NCBI GenBank assembly: GCA_021828405.1
Contig: JAKARZ010000020.1
Location: 1 to 35,817 of the forward strand
Origin: Bacillota bacterium
GTDB taxonomy: Bacteria; Bacillota_E; Sulfobacillia; Sulfobacillales; JAIMBI01
Length of the DNA stretch: 35,817 nucleotides
Direction: 5' to 3'
The stretch's first letter is position 1. The number at the start of each line of letters is the position of its first letter. The position numbers and the translations under genes were made by a program. This document shows, one piece after another, positions 16,049 to 24,522 of this stretch. The notes beneath the pieces were generated by a model, which saw only the letters and a program-made list of their open reading frames with translations, did not search any database and had not been told where the DNA came from.

Positions 16049-16620
16049 GAGCTGGTCCCTCGCGTCAACTCTGCCAAGCGCGCGCGTACCGGCTCCAAGC
16101 CGGTTCCGCGGTGCGCCGACACAGCGTGGACGGGCTGACGATATTGCGCTTCCAGCGCGCGCAGGCGCGCCACCCGCTCACGCTGGTTCAACTTGTCGAT
16201 CTTGTTGGCCACGATGATCAGAGGCACGCCGCGTGTGCCCGACCACTCGAGCAGCATTTCCTCTTCCGGCTCAAGGCTTCGGCGCACGTCCTGAATCAGG
16301 ATGGCCCCGACGAGTGAGGAGCGGGTACTTAAGTAGTGGTCCACCGCCTGCCCGAACTCGGCCCGGACCCGGTTCGGCACCTTGGCGTACCCGTACCCCG
16401 GCAGATCCACCAGGTACCAGGCGCCATCGATGTCGAAGAAGTGGATGCGCCGGGTGCGCCCGGGGTCCTGCGACACGTGGGCCACCCTCGCCCCGACCAG
16501 CGCGTTCAGCAGCGTGGACTTCCCTGAATTGGACCGACCCATCACCGCAAGTTCCGGCCGGCCCTCGGGAGGAAATTCCCGCGGATAGAGCGCGGAGTAC
16601 CTGAGCGGCGGCGGCTTCAC
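16018..16620 (-). CDS. engB: EngB/YsxC, ribosome-biogenesis GTPase
   Basis: This 200-residue TrmE-Era-EngA-EngB-type GTPase acts in assembly of the large ribosomal subunit. G1 is GRSNSGKST (residues 28-36), G3 DLPGYG in the family signature YLVDLPGYGYAKVP, and G4 NKID (often TKxD in the family). HAVSAHRGTGLEPVRA contains the SA of G5. The start GTG at 16620 overlaps the lon stop (GTGA), which implies coupled translation, and the lon-engB order is the classic Firmicutes one. The stop is TAG. Confidence 0.94.
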   Translation of the reverse strand: MKPPPLRYSALYPREFPPEGRPELAVMGRSNSGKSTLLNALVGARVAHVSQDPGRTRRIHFFDIDGAWYLVDLPGYGYAKVPNRVRAEFGQAVDHYLSTRSSLVGAILIQDVRRSLEPEEEMLLEWSGTRGVPLIIVANKIDKLNQRERVARLRALEAQYRQPVHAVSAHRGTGLEPVRARLAELTRGTSSQRVDSSWPG

Positions 16621-18932
16621 AGCAGCGCCACCTCCAACACCTGGCTCAAGTTTTCGGCGGGCACCACCTTCATGGCCCTTCGCACCGCGGCCGGCACCTC
16701 GGCCAGGTCGCGCGTGTTGTCCTGGGGCAACACGACCAGGCGAATCCCCGCTCGATGCGCCGCCAACACCTTTTCCTTGATGCCCCCCACTGGAAGCACG
16801 CGCCCCCGCAGCGTGATTTCCCCCGTCATCGCCACGGTGCCTTTCACCGCGCGGCCCGACAGCGCCGACACCATCGCGGTCGCCAGCGTCACCCCGGCCG
16901 AGGGGCCGTCTTTGGGCACCGCTCCTTCGGGCACGTGCACATGGATGTCAAATCGGTCCGCGAAGTCTTCGGGGACGCCCAGGGCCGCAGCGTGGGCTCG
17001 GATGAACGCAAAAGCGGCTTGCCCTGATTCCTGCATCACCTCGCCCAGCTGACCGGTGAGCGTAAGGTGACCCTTGCCCGACATCACGGTGGCCTCCACC
17101 GGCATGATGTCCCCGCCCACTTCGGTCACGCCGAGACCCGTCGCCACGCCGACCTGGTCACCCGCCTCCGCCGCGGTGTGGCGCACGCGTGGGGGTCCGA
17201 GATAGCGGCGAAGGCTCCTGCGGGTGACCCGCACGGGGCGGTCTGCACCCGCCACGACTTCGCGCGCGACCTTTCGCAGCACCGCGCCCATCTCGCGCTC
17301 CAACTGCCGCACGCCCGCCTCGCGCGTGTAGCCGCGGATCACCTGCTGCAGCGCGGGCAGGCCAAAGTCCACGTCGCGGTCCGACAGGCCGTGCTCAGGC
17401 AGCACCTTGGGCAGCAAGTGTCGGCGGCCAATCTGCAGTTTTTCTTCTTCGGTGTAGCCCGCAAGGGGGATGAGCTCCATACGGTCCAGCAGGGGGTGGG
17501 GAATATTGTGCTGCAGGTTGGCGGTGGTCACAAACATCACCGACGACAGGTCAAACGGCAGCTCCACATAGTGGTCCGAGAAGTTCCGGTTCTGCTCGGG
17601 GTCGAGCACCTCCAGCAGCGCTGCCGACGGATCTCCCCGAAAGTCCATCGCCATCTTGTCGATTTCGTCCAGCAGAAACACCGGATTGTTGGATCCCGCC
17701 TGCCGCATCCCCTGCAGGATGCGCCCCGGCATCGCCCCCACGTAGGTGCGGCGGTGGCCGCGCACCTCGGCCTCGTCGCGCACGCCGCCCAGCGACACGC
17801 GGACAAAGTGGCGGTTGGTGGCGCGCGCAATGGACCGGGCCAGCGACGTTTTGCCGACGCCGGGGGGACCTACCAGGCACAGGATGGGGCCCCGCATCGA
17901 CTGCGAGAGCTGGCGCACGGCCATGTACTCCAGGATGCGTTCTTTAACGCGGACCAGCCCGTAGTGGTCCTCATCCAGCATCTTCTCGGCCAGGTCCACA
18001 TCGAGGCGGTCTTCCGTCTGCTCCAACCACGGCAGATCCAGCAGCCAGTCCAGGTAGTTGCGCACCACCACGGCTTCCGCCACCGTCGGCGGCATCTGGT
18101 CCAGCCGGCCAAGTTCCCGCGTCACCTTGTCGAGGACCGCTTCTGGGAGCTTTTTTTTCTCCAACCGCGCGCGGTACTCGTCCGCCTCGCTCGACCGGCC
18201 CTCCTCCGAATCCCCGAGCTCCCGTCGGATGGCCTTCAACTGCTCCCGGAGATAGTACTCCCGCTGGCTCTTGTCCATCTGCCGTCGCACTCGCACGTTG
18301 ATGCGCCGCTCGATGTCCATGATTTCCACCTGATGGCCCAAAAGCTCGTGCACGCGCTCCAGGCGCGCCTTGGGATCCAGCGTTTCCAGCACGTCCTGCT
18401 TGTCGGCGGTTTTGAGGTCCAGCGTCGCCGCGATGGCGTCGGCCAGCCGACCCGGATCCTCCACCGCGATCGTCACGGTGGCCTCCGCGGGGACGCGCTT
18501 GCGGTTCTTGACGTATGCCTCAAACAAGTCAGCCACGGCCCGCATGAGCGCCTCGACGTCGTCCGGGCGGGGGTCGGCCGGCTCGGGCTCGGGCAGCGGC
18601 TCCACTTCACCGGCAAAATATGTTGATTCGGACAACAGCCGCGTCACATGCGCGCGGGTTTGACCCTCCACCACCACCTTGGTCGTGCCGTGCGGCAGCT
18701 TGAGCACCTGCTTCACCTCGGCAATGACCCCGTAGGCATAAAGCCCCTCCGGCCCGGGTTCGTCCTCCCGCGGGTTCTTTTGGGACACTAGCACGATCTT
18801 GCGCTCACCAAGCATGGCGACTTCCAGCGCCGCCAGCGAGCGCTCGCGGCCCACCTCCAGCGGAACCATAAAGTTGGGAAACACCAGCACCCCACGCATC
18901 GGGAGCACCGGCAGGAGATTGGCCTCCTCCAT
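16617..18932 (-). CDS. lon: LonA, ATP-dependent Lon protease
   Basis: LonA degrades damaged and regulatory proteins in the cytoplasm. The 771-residue product has the full layout: the N-terminal substrate-binding domain (LLPVLPMRGVLVFPNFMVPL), a helical region with RRINVRVRRQMDKSQREYYL, and an AAA+ domain with Walker A GPPGVGKTS and Walker B FLLDEIDKM. The C-terminal protease domain has catalytic Ser678 in KDGPSAG and Lys721 in GGIKEKV. The start is ATG at 18932 with a GGGGGG SD. The TGA overlaps engB. I see no clear heat-shock operator upstream. Unlike the usual Firmicutes order, lonB is not adjacent but about 5.6 kb away behind inserted genes. Confidence 0.97.
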   Translation of the reverse strand: MEEANLLPVLPMRGVLVFPNFMVPLEVGRERSLAALEVAMLGERKIVLVSQKNPREDEPGPEGLYAYGVIAEVKQVLKLPHGTTKVVVEGQTRAHVTRLLSESTYFAGEVEPLPEPEPADPRPDDVEALMRAVADLFEAYVKNRKRVPAEATVTIAVEDPGRLADAIAATLDLKTADKQDVLETLDPKARLERVHELLGHQVEIMDIERRINVRVRRQMDKSQREYYLREQLKAIRRELGDSEEGRSSEADEYRARLEKKKLPEAVLDKVTRELGRLDQMPPTVAEAVVVRNYLDWLLDLPWLEQTEDRLDVDLAEKMLDEDHYGLVRVKERILEYMAVRQLSQSMRGPILCLVGPPGVGKTSLARSIARATNRHFVRVSLGGVRDEAEVRGHRRTYVGAMPGRILQGMRQAGSNNPVFLLDEIDKMAMDFRGDPSAALLEVLDPEQNRNFSDHYVELPFDLSSVMFVTTANLQHNIPHPLLDRMELIPLAGYTEEEKLQIGRRHLLPKVLPEHGLSDRDVDFGLPALQQVIRGYTREAGVRQLEREMGAVLRKVAREVVAGADRPVRVTRRSLRRYLGPPRVRHTAAEAGDQVGVATGLGVTEVGGDIMPVEATVMSGKGHLTLTGQLGEVMQESGQAAFAFIRAHAAALGVPEDFADRFDIHVHVPEGAVPKDGPSAGVTLATAMVSALSGRAVKGTVAMTGEITLRGRVLPVGGIKEKVLAAHRAGIRLVVLPQDNTRDLAEVPAAVRRAMKVVPAENLSQVLEVALL

Positions 18933-19066
18933 CGTCCACCCCCCTCATCGTGCGGATGCCTCGGGCCGTCGCTTCCGATGCCGCCCCACGGGCTGGCCGG
19001 CACGAGCCAGCTCTCGCCGTCGCAGTCTATGTTAGCAAACGAGCCAAGGTTGCCGGGCTGCTTGCC

Positions 19067-20002
19067 TCACGGTGCTCGCTTTATGGCCTCCACCCGGAGG
19101 GTCCCGGCCGTCATGAACACCGGCCCTGACGCTCGGGCGCGCGCCGCCACCCCCTCGTCCCACGCGGCGGCGGTGAGATGGCCGCCCGCGAGCAGGGCGT
19201 CGCGCTCCCCTTCCATACGGAGACGTTCGAGGTGCCGACTGACGGCGAAAGCTTCCGCGGACACCCAGGAGCTCTGCAGGGACACGACTGTTTCCGCCAG
19301 CACGAAGCCCGCGGCGGTAAGCAGTTCGGGCAGGCGGCGTCCAATTCGCCGATCGCCGCCGCGGTCATGCTGCAACTTCTGGAGAGCCGACACCACAGTC
19401 GTCCAAGTCTCCGGCGGCTCGGGATATTCGACGGTCCAGCCGTCGTCGACGTCTTCCACCATGAGACATCCGCCCTCTCCCATCACGCTTGCCCAGTGGG
19501 CCAGAGCGCCGGCAGGATCCGGCAGGTGCTGCAGCAGGAAGCGGGCGCTCATCCCGGCCACCGGCTCCGGCGGGCGATAGGTCATCGCGTCCGCCACTGT
19601 CCAGAAGACAGTCCCCCGCTGCTCCACGCGCCCCGCCCAGCGTGCCGCCGCCTCCAGCCGCGCGCGGGACCAGTCGACGGCGTACACCGTTCCCCCGCGC
19701 CGCTGCGCCACCTCGACCGCCAGCGCTCCATACCCCGCGCCCCAGTCGACCCAGGCCCCGGCCCGGCCGGCCGGCCAGCTCGCCACCCACGCTCGCCGGG
19801 CGGGACCGGTGAGCACCGTTTGATAGAAGAGCCAGCGGTCGTCCGGCGGCACCAGCGCTTCATCCTGAGCCAAGGCAGCGTCCAGCGCCCGTCCCCACGC
19901 TGAATCCATTCCGTCCGCCCAGTGCTCGACCGGCGATCCCCCGCTCAATATGACTGCCCCTTCCCCGCACACCTCTAGGTTGCCCCGCCGCCGCCGAGAC
20001 AC
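19067..20002 (-). CDS. SAM-dependent class I methyltransferase
   Basis: The 311-residue product has a Rossmann-type methyltransferase core. Motif I is WVDWGAGYG (about 84-92), motif II TVYAVDWSRARLEAAARWAG, and ARFLLQHLPDPAGALAHWAS is the region after motif IV, typical of the Methyltransf_11/25 group. The acceptor is unknown. The GTG at 20002 is the longest start; the TTG at about 19948, behind GAAGGGG, is an alternative. It begins 10 bases after the C39-like gene, so the two form an operon. The stop is TGA, 134 bases before lon. Confidence 0.75.
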   Translation of the reverse strand: MSRRRRGNLEVCGEGAVILSGGSPVEHWADGMDSAWGRALDAALAQDEALVPPDDRWLFYQTVLTGPARRAWVASWPAGRAGAWVDWGAGYGALAVEVAQRRGGTVYAVDWSRARLEAAARWAGRVEQRGTVFWTVADAMTYRPPEPVAGMSARFLLQHLPDPAGALAHWASVMGEGGCLMVEDVDDGWTVEYPEPPETWTTVVSALQKLQHDRGGDRRIGRRLPELLTAAGFVLAETVVSLQSSWVSAEAFAVSRHLERLRMEGERDALLAGGHLTAAAWDEGVAARARASGPVFMTAGTLRVEAIKRAP

Positions 20003-20012
20003 GGCATCCCCG

Positions 20013-20918
20013 CTACGAGGCGCTGCCGGCGGACGATGCGGGCAGATGCACAGTCAGGGCTTGACTGCCTAGCTGGGTCCAGGCGGCGATGAAGTCAGAC
20101 CGGTTCACGGCCTCATTGGCCTGGCCCGTGTAGGGGTTGTTGATAATGACGGTCGTGGGCGTATATCCCACGATGAGCACTGCGTGCTCGAGCGGCGTCG
20201 CCGTCACGGGGCCTTCGGGGCTCTGCCACGTCACCCAGTCGTTGGTGGGTTCGAAATCGATGGTGGTCCATGCCTCCACCGGCACCCCATGTGCCACGTG
20301 GTCCAAAATTTGCGTAAAGGAATCGCCGGTCATATCCTCTGCCTGCCCGGGCAGGATTTGGTTCAGTAGGTGGTCCAGCGGCCCGTTGTATATGCCGTAC
20401 CCCAGTTGGGATCCGCCCTCGACGCTCCCCACGAATCCCACGTTGGGATTGCCCCACGAGACAACCTCCAAGATGGGGTTGCCCTTGAACCCGGGGATGG
20501 TTTTTAGAACCGCTGGCGTGGGGTCGGTGGGCTGCTCCGCCGCGAGCGTCATCTTGCTGACCGGATGATTCACGGCCGTGAGCAACATGGAGAGGCTGGT
20601 CACCTCACAGCCATTCTGCAGCTGCGGCAGCTGCGACTGCGCGGGCACGGTCATGTCGTAGCTGGCGGGCGCGGTCCACACCGGTGGGTCGCTGGGTGCC
20701 GGTTGGGTGTGCGCCACCGGCTTCTTCACGCGGGGATGGGGTCGCTCGGTGGTGCGGGCCGTCGTCTTGGTCACCGGTGCCGCCGAGCCCAGCGGATTCC
20801 ACTGCCAACCCACGACGCCCACCAGCGCCAGCCCGAGCACCGTCGCGGTGACGCGCCCCCAGGGCGACCGAGTAGCCGGTGGCGCCGGGCGCCTATGTCC
20901 GGACTGCGATGATGGCAT
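20013..20918 (-). CDS. Membrane-anchored C39-like cysteine peptidase domain protein
   Basis: The 301-residue product has a short cytoplasmic tail, one transmembrane helix (about 22-39), a Pro/Thr-rich linker and an extracytoplasmic Peptidase_C39_2-type domain. The papain-like triad looks complete: Cys104 in LQNGCEVTSLSMLL, His245 in LEHAVLIVGYTP, and Asn260/261 in IINNPYTG. Related proteins are of uncertain function; cleavage or cross-linking of wall proteins is possible. The start is ATG at 20918 with a very strong SD (GGGAGGAGGGG), and a good promoter places the transcript start just upstream. The stop is TAG. First gene of a pair with the methyltransferase. Confidence 0.8.
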   Translation of the reverse strand: MPSSQSGHRRPAPPATRSPWGRVTATVLGLALVGVVGWQWNPLGSAAPVTKTTARTTERPHPRVKKPVAHTQPAPSDPPVWTAPASYDMTVPAQSQLPQLQNGCEVTSLSMLLTAVNHPVSKMTLAAEQPTDPTPAVLKTIPGFKGNPILEVVSWGNPNVGFVGSVEGGSQLGYGIYNGPLDHLLNQILPGQAEDMTGDSFTQILDHVAHGVPVEAWTTIDFEPTNDWVTWQSPEGPVTATPLEHAVLIVGYTPTTVIINNPYTGQANEAVNRSDFIAAWTQLGSQALTVHLPASSAGSAS

Positions 20919-20948
20919 GCGACCCCTCCTCCCGCCCGCCACGGGTGC

Positions 20949-20977
20949 ACTGTAATGGCCCGTATGTCAGCCGTCAA
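20949..20977 (-). promoter_or_regulatory. Promoter of the C39-methyltransferase pair
   Basis: Minus-strand TTGACG (20977-20972) and TACAGT (20954-20949) have a 17-base spacer. Transcription would start near 20942, about 24 bases before the ATG at 20918. This supports the chosen start of the C39-like gene. Confidence 0.65.
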
Positions 20978-21146
20978 GCCAACACGCCCTCCTCAGCATA
21001 CAACGAGCGCGTGCGACGGGAGGTAACACGGCGCCGACACGTTCAGGGAGCGGGCACCGGCGCCGGCTGGGCGAGGGTGCTGCACGGCAGGCGACCTCCG
21101 CGGCGCGGGGGAGCCTCGCAGTCGGGACACACCCCGCGCCGCGCTG

Positions 21147-21575
21147 TCAGCTGGCGCAGCAGGTCCCGGTCATCCGATGCGAGCTGGACGCCGGGTCGGG
21201 GATCCCGGACGCGTCCCGCTCCGCCACGTAGAAAACCTCCCAGCGGCGCCCATCGGGGTCGGAGGCCCAGAACGTCGTCTGCCGCGAGTAGCAGCAGCGG
21301 GTGTCCTCCTCGACTTCAACGCTGATGCCGTCCGAGCGCACCCACTCCATCCAGCGCCCGACGTCGTCGGGCGATGGGACCTCGATGCCGACGTGACCCG
21401 CGTGCGCCTTCGTGCCGGTCTGGTCTGTCAAGGCCAAGTTGAGGCTGGGGTCGTCAAGCAGGAACTCGGCGTAGCCAGGGAGCCGGCGGTGCGGCGCCTA
21501 GCCCAGAATGCTCGCATAAAACGCCACCGATGCGTCAAGGTTGCCCACCGGCAGCGCGATGTGGGGACGATTCAT
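21147..21575 (-). pseudogene. ArsI/CadI-like glyoxalase-fold gene with in-frame amber codon
   Basis: Reading from the ATG at 21575, which has a perfect SD (GGAGGTGG), gives NRPHIALPVGNLDASVAFYA and SILG, then TAG at 21500-21498. The same frame continues as APHRRLPGYAEFLLDDPSLN and on to DTRCCYSRQTTFWASDPDGR, ending at TGA 21147. These are the marks of the vicinal-oxygen-chelate proteins ArsI/CadI (organoarsenical C-As lyase or cadmium-induced protein): the LDDPxLN strand, the paired cysteines CCY, and the DPDGxxWEVF strand. Total length of 142 codons is normal, and nothing but codon 26 is wrong. Either a recent pseudogene or a gene needing amber readthrough. A residual product could start at TTG 21437 but would lack the first beta-alpha-beta unit. 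Confidence 0.75.
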
Positions 21576-21650
21576 GAATTCCACCTCCGGAGCCAGCCTA
21601 ATGCCGTGCCGGATGCGAAAAAGAGATGCCCACGCCATGCTTCCGTTTTT

Positions 21651-22230
21651 TCACCGGGCGGACCCTGGCGGTCCGTCCCACCAAAATGGCTCGGCGTGAG
21701 CTGGGAGAATCCAGCGCGGTCCGCCTGCCATGATGGCCGCCACCGATTGCGCCGCCAAGTCGCGTCGCCACGTCAACAGCGACCCGAGGGCCACCGGGCG
21801 TCCCGCACGCACGGTGAGGGCATCCCCAACCGCCACAAAACCCACCCCGCTGAACGCCAGATGGCCCGGCGTGTGACCCGGCGTCGCCACCGCGGTGAGA
21901 CACGCCACCGCCTCGCCGTCGCGAATCAGGCGGGGCGTGCGGAGAGGAGTGGGACGCACCATGCCGGCGACGAGGCGCTTCAAGCCGGGCCGCGGCCGCT
22001 CACCCGCGATATAGGGCGCGTCGCCGGCGGGAACCCAAACCGTGGCGCCGGTCGCTTCCTCAAGCCAGGCCGCGCTTCCCATGTGGTCAACGTCGTAGTG
22101 ACGGGCAGCCCAAAGAGCGTGGCCAAGGGGGGGCGGGGCGACCCGGCCACGGTCCGAAAAGGCAAAACCCGTCAGCGGCCCTGATGGAAGGTGACCTGGC
22201 GGCCCATAACGACTCGGGTGCTCACCTCCT
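21651..22230 (-). pseudogene. N-terminally truncated metallo-beta-lactamase-fold hydrolase
   Basis: The C-terminal two thirds are clear. RHYDVDHMGSAAWLEEATGA holds the metal motif in the HxDxDH variant also seen in YflN-like proteins. The next metal ligand lies in TAVATPGHTPGHLAFSG, then Asp in VAVGDALT and the last His in ILPAHAEPF. The N-terminal strands with the LVDTG motif, which should lie about 50 residues ahead of HxDxDH, are missing. A good start (GTG or ATG behind GGAGGAGG near 22230-22205) opens with STRVVMGRQVTFHQG but stops at TGA after 17 codons. A run of seven C lies just before the conserved part. A deletion plus frameshift fits best. Confidence 0.6.
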
Positions 22231-22282
22231 CCTGGCCCTCCCGGCGCTTGCTCTCGGTGGGGGTATCCGCCACACTGGGGGC

Positions 22283-23419
22283 ATGGACGCAACAGCGGTC
22301 ACGCGCCCGGCGCCCGGCCGATGGCCGGCCGCCCTGACGCGATGGGGCGTGACGCCGGTCGTGGCGGGTCTGTGGGCGGGACACACGTCGATTGTGGCCC
22401 TTGCGGCCGCGGTGCCGGTGCCGCCCGGCCCCGGACCGGCGGTCGGCGGGGTTCCGTGGCTCCGCTGGGACGTGGGCTGGTACATGGCCATCGCGGCGCA
22501 TGGCTACGCTCACCTGCCGACCTATTACGCAGCGTACTTCCCCGGCGTCCCGGCCTACCTCTGGCTGATGCACTGGCCCCTCGTAGCGCTCCTCGGCATG
22601 CAAGTGGTCTTTCTCCTCCTGTTGGCCCACGTGGGCCGACTGGCCGCCGCGTGGGGCCTGGCGGGATGGCGGGTGACGCTCGCCCAGGCGCTGGTCGCCT
22701 TCTCACCGGCGGCGATTTTCTACAGCACCGCATACCCGGAGGCCTGGGAGGCGCTCGGGCTGTGCGGCGCGCTCTTGGCCATGAAAGCCGGGCGCCCGGC
22801 GCGTGCCGCCGCCTGGTCCGCGTTGGCGGGAATCATGGACCCCCTCGGGATGCTAATAGGAGTGGGGGCTGGCGTGTGGGCCGGGTGGGGCCTGATTCGA
22901 CGGGAGTGGCCCGCGCTGAGGCCAGGCGTAACGTGGGGCCTCGGAAGCGTGGCCGCGCTGGCCGTGGTGTCGGGCACGTTAGTCGCGAATGGTCAGCGAG
23001 CCTTCGGATTCATCGGGGCCCAACGCGCATGGGGGGCGCATTGGCTCCTTCCGGGGGTTCAGGTGTGGCAGGCCCTCACGCGATCCTCGGGCCCCGAACT
23101 CGATACGAGCGTAATGGCCCTCGCAATGTTTCCGGTCGTGCTCGCGGGACTCATTGCGATGATGCGCGCGATCCGTCGGTCGATATGGCACGCAAGCGCC
23201 TTGGGGGTCTCGGCGGCGTTAGTGGGCGTCGCCCTGGCGTTCTTCACCAACCGGGAGCCGTTGGCGTCCGCAGGGAGATTTCTCTCGCTGGCGATTCCGG
23301 CGGCGGTGGCGGTGGCCGGCATTCTGCCGCGCCGCGCCGTGATCCCGGTTGTGGCCTGGTATAGCCTGTGGGCCATCGCGGGCGCCATTCTCTTTACCCA
23401 CGGGTGGTTCTGGGGCTAG
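22283..23419 (+). CDS. PIG-V/Gpi18-like membrane glycosyltransferase (GT-C fold)
   Basis: The predicted protein of 378 residues has about ten transmembrane helices. Its first loop has WLRWDVGWYMAIAAHGYAHL and then YFPGVPAYLW, matching the W-D-x-x-W/Y-x-x-I-A-x-x-G-Y and FFPxYP pattern of PIG-V mannosyltransferases. FSPAAIFYSTAYPEAWEALG matches the second family motif. Such enzymes use polyprenyl-phosphate sugars on the outer membrane face; the sugar and acceptor here are unknown. ATG at 22283 follows GGGGGC. An in-frame start 99 bases upstream would add a non-conserved stretch overlapping the divergent pseudogene. The stop is TAG. Confidence 0.7.
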   Translation: MDATAVTRPAPGRWPAALTRWGVTPVVAGLWAGHTSIVALAAAVPVPPGPGPAVGGVPWLRWDVGWYMAIAAHGYAHLPTYYAAYFPGVPAYLWLMHWPLVALLGMQVVFLLLLAHVGRLAAAWGLAGWRVTLAQALVAFSPAAIFYSTAYPEAWEALGLCGALLAMKAGRPARAAAWSALAGIMDPLGMLIGVGAGVWAGWGLIRREWPALRPGVTWGLGSVAALAVVSGTLVANGQRAFGFIGAQRAWGAHWLLPGVQVWQALTRSSGPELDTSVMALAMFPVVLAGLIAMMRAIRRSIWHASALGVSAALVGVALAFFTNREPLASAGRFLSLAIPAAVAVAGILPRRAVIPVVAWYSLWAIAGAILFTHGWFWG

Positions 23420-23485
23420 ACACCATACAGTTTACTTAGTAACGATGACGGGATCATGCCAGGGCGGGAGCCGGGGCCGTCCGCG

Positions 23486-23797
23486 TTACGGGTGCTTGCG
23501 GATGGCATAGGGAGTCAAGAGATAGCCATAGGCTACCTGCCGCACGCCCTCGGGCGTTTTAATGCGCAGCACCCCCCGGGGCTCGCGTTGGTCGTCGTGG
23601 CTTGCTGTTGCAGGGCGGCGGCCAACTGCGGGCCGCTCTGGCACGTCCACCGCCACGGCGATGCGGGGTCGCCCCGGGTCGTCGGCGCGACCAGGGCCAG
23701 CAACGCGGCCGCGAGCGTCGGGGCGCCGGGTTCGTTCGTTATACTCCCCACTCACGGCCGTCCACCGGGCTAGAATTCCTACGGCCGCTGCGACCAT
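23486..23797 (-). pseudogene. Possible remnant of a small unknown gene
   Basis: One minus-strand frame runs MVAAAVGILARWTAVSGEY and ends GVLRIKTPEGVRQVAYGYLL. Codons of the middle part look coding only in a neighbouring frame (GAPTLAAALLALVAP, then SGPQLAAALQQQA), with a run of six G at the second switch. This suggests a small gene broken by two frameshifts. I do not recognise a family. Confidence 0.25.
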
Positions 23798-23887
23798 CCG
23801 GTAATGCCTTGTGACGAACCCCTTGCCGCATCAAGCGGCCGGGATCCTTCGTCACCCACCGACTCAAGTCCTTTGCTTTCGGGTTAA

Positions 23888-24130
23888 CTATTCTGGCGGC
23901 GCTCCTAAGTCACCCCCCGTGATCCCGGCCCCCAGCAACAGCGCGGGGTCAGTCAGTCGGAGCTCCTGTTCCTTCAGCAAATTCAGGATGAGGGCCAAGA
24001 CCCCGCCAGACGAGAGGCGGCAGCGGGTGGCGTCCCAGGTAAGCATCTGGTCGATTGTGGCCACCAACCCGATGCGGCGGAGTCTTCATGGGAGCGGACC
24101 TCGCCAATCTCTTTACGAACGTATTCTGAC
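23888..24130 (-). mobile_element. Remnant of an IS1634-like (DUF4277) transposase
   Basis: From 24085 down to the TAG at 23888 one frame reads RLRRIGLVATIDQMLTWDAT, then CRLSSGGVLALILNLL and DPALLLGAGITGGDL. This follows the N-terminal pattern of IS1634-family transposases (IGLv..ID..l.wD....lSpG...lalI.NlL ... D.elLfG.GI...DL). The segment between LNLL and the D...LLG motif is shorter than usual, as if deleted. Upstream sequence (YVRKEIGEVRSH) continues in another frame, and no catalytic domain follows. No terminal inverted repeats could be recognised. Confidence 0.55.
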
Positions 24131-24140
24131 TATGGCGCAA

Positions 24141-24522
24141 CCCAAATTACCCCGCGCCCATATTCTGTGTGCGGAAGACGTGTATCAGCGTGACCCAGCG
24201 GAGGATGCTGGGCGTCGGTTGGCTTCGCCGGTGCCTGCTGAGCGCGCGGAGTCGCGCCCTTTAGGCACACCTCCACGGCGCCCTTTCCTCAAGGGACCGC
24301 TTCTGCCACTATACGAAACCTGCTCAAACGTGCCCGTAGGGGCATAAGCCAGTTTCGCTGGAATTATTCGCTCTTGCGAAGATCGCAGTTTTTGCTGGCC
24401 GTCTCCGGCCTTATCCCTCCGCAGGGTTGGAACCGCAACCTCGCAAGTCCGGCCGGTAGCCCCTTCGCCTCCGACGCCGCGTGAGCGGCTGTGGAAACCC
24501 AGGGGTCGGTGTCCACGATTGT
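24141..24522. other. Non-coding interval between IS remnant and lonB
   Basis: This stretch looks less GC-rich than its surroundings and shows no convincing gene. It has a small plus-strand hairpin TGCGA-AGA-TCGCA followed by GTTTTT at 24375-24392, a minimal terminator-like element, and a CCAG/CTGG stem near 24352. It may be decayed mobile DNA belonging to the adjacent transposase remnant. Confidence 0.35.

Noticed and set aside
17067..18626. Long plus-strand open frame of about 519 codons
   Set aside because: It is entirely antisense to lon, His/Arg/Gln-rich and has no recognisable domain; it reflects the high GC content and codon bias of lon.
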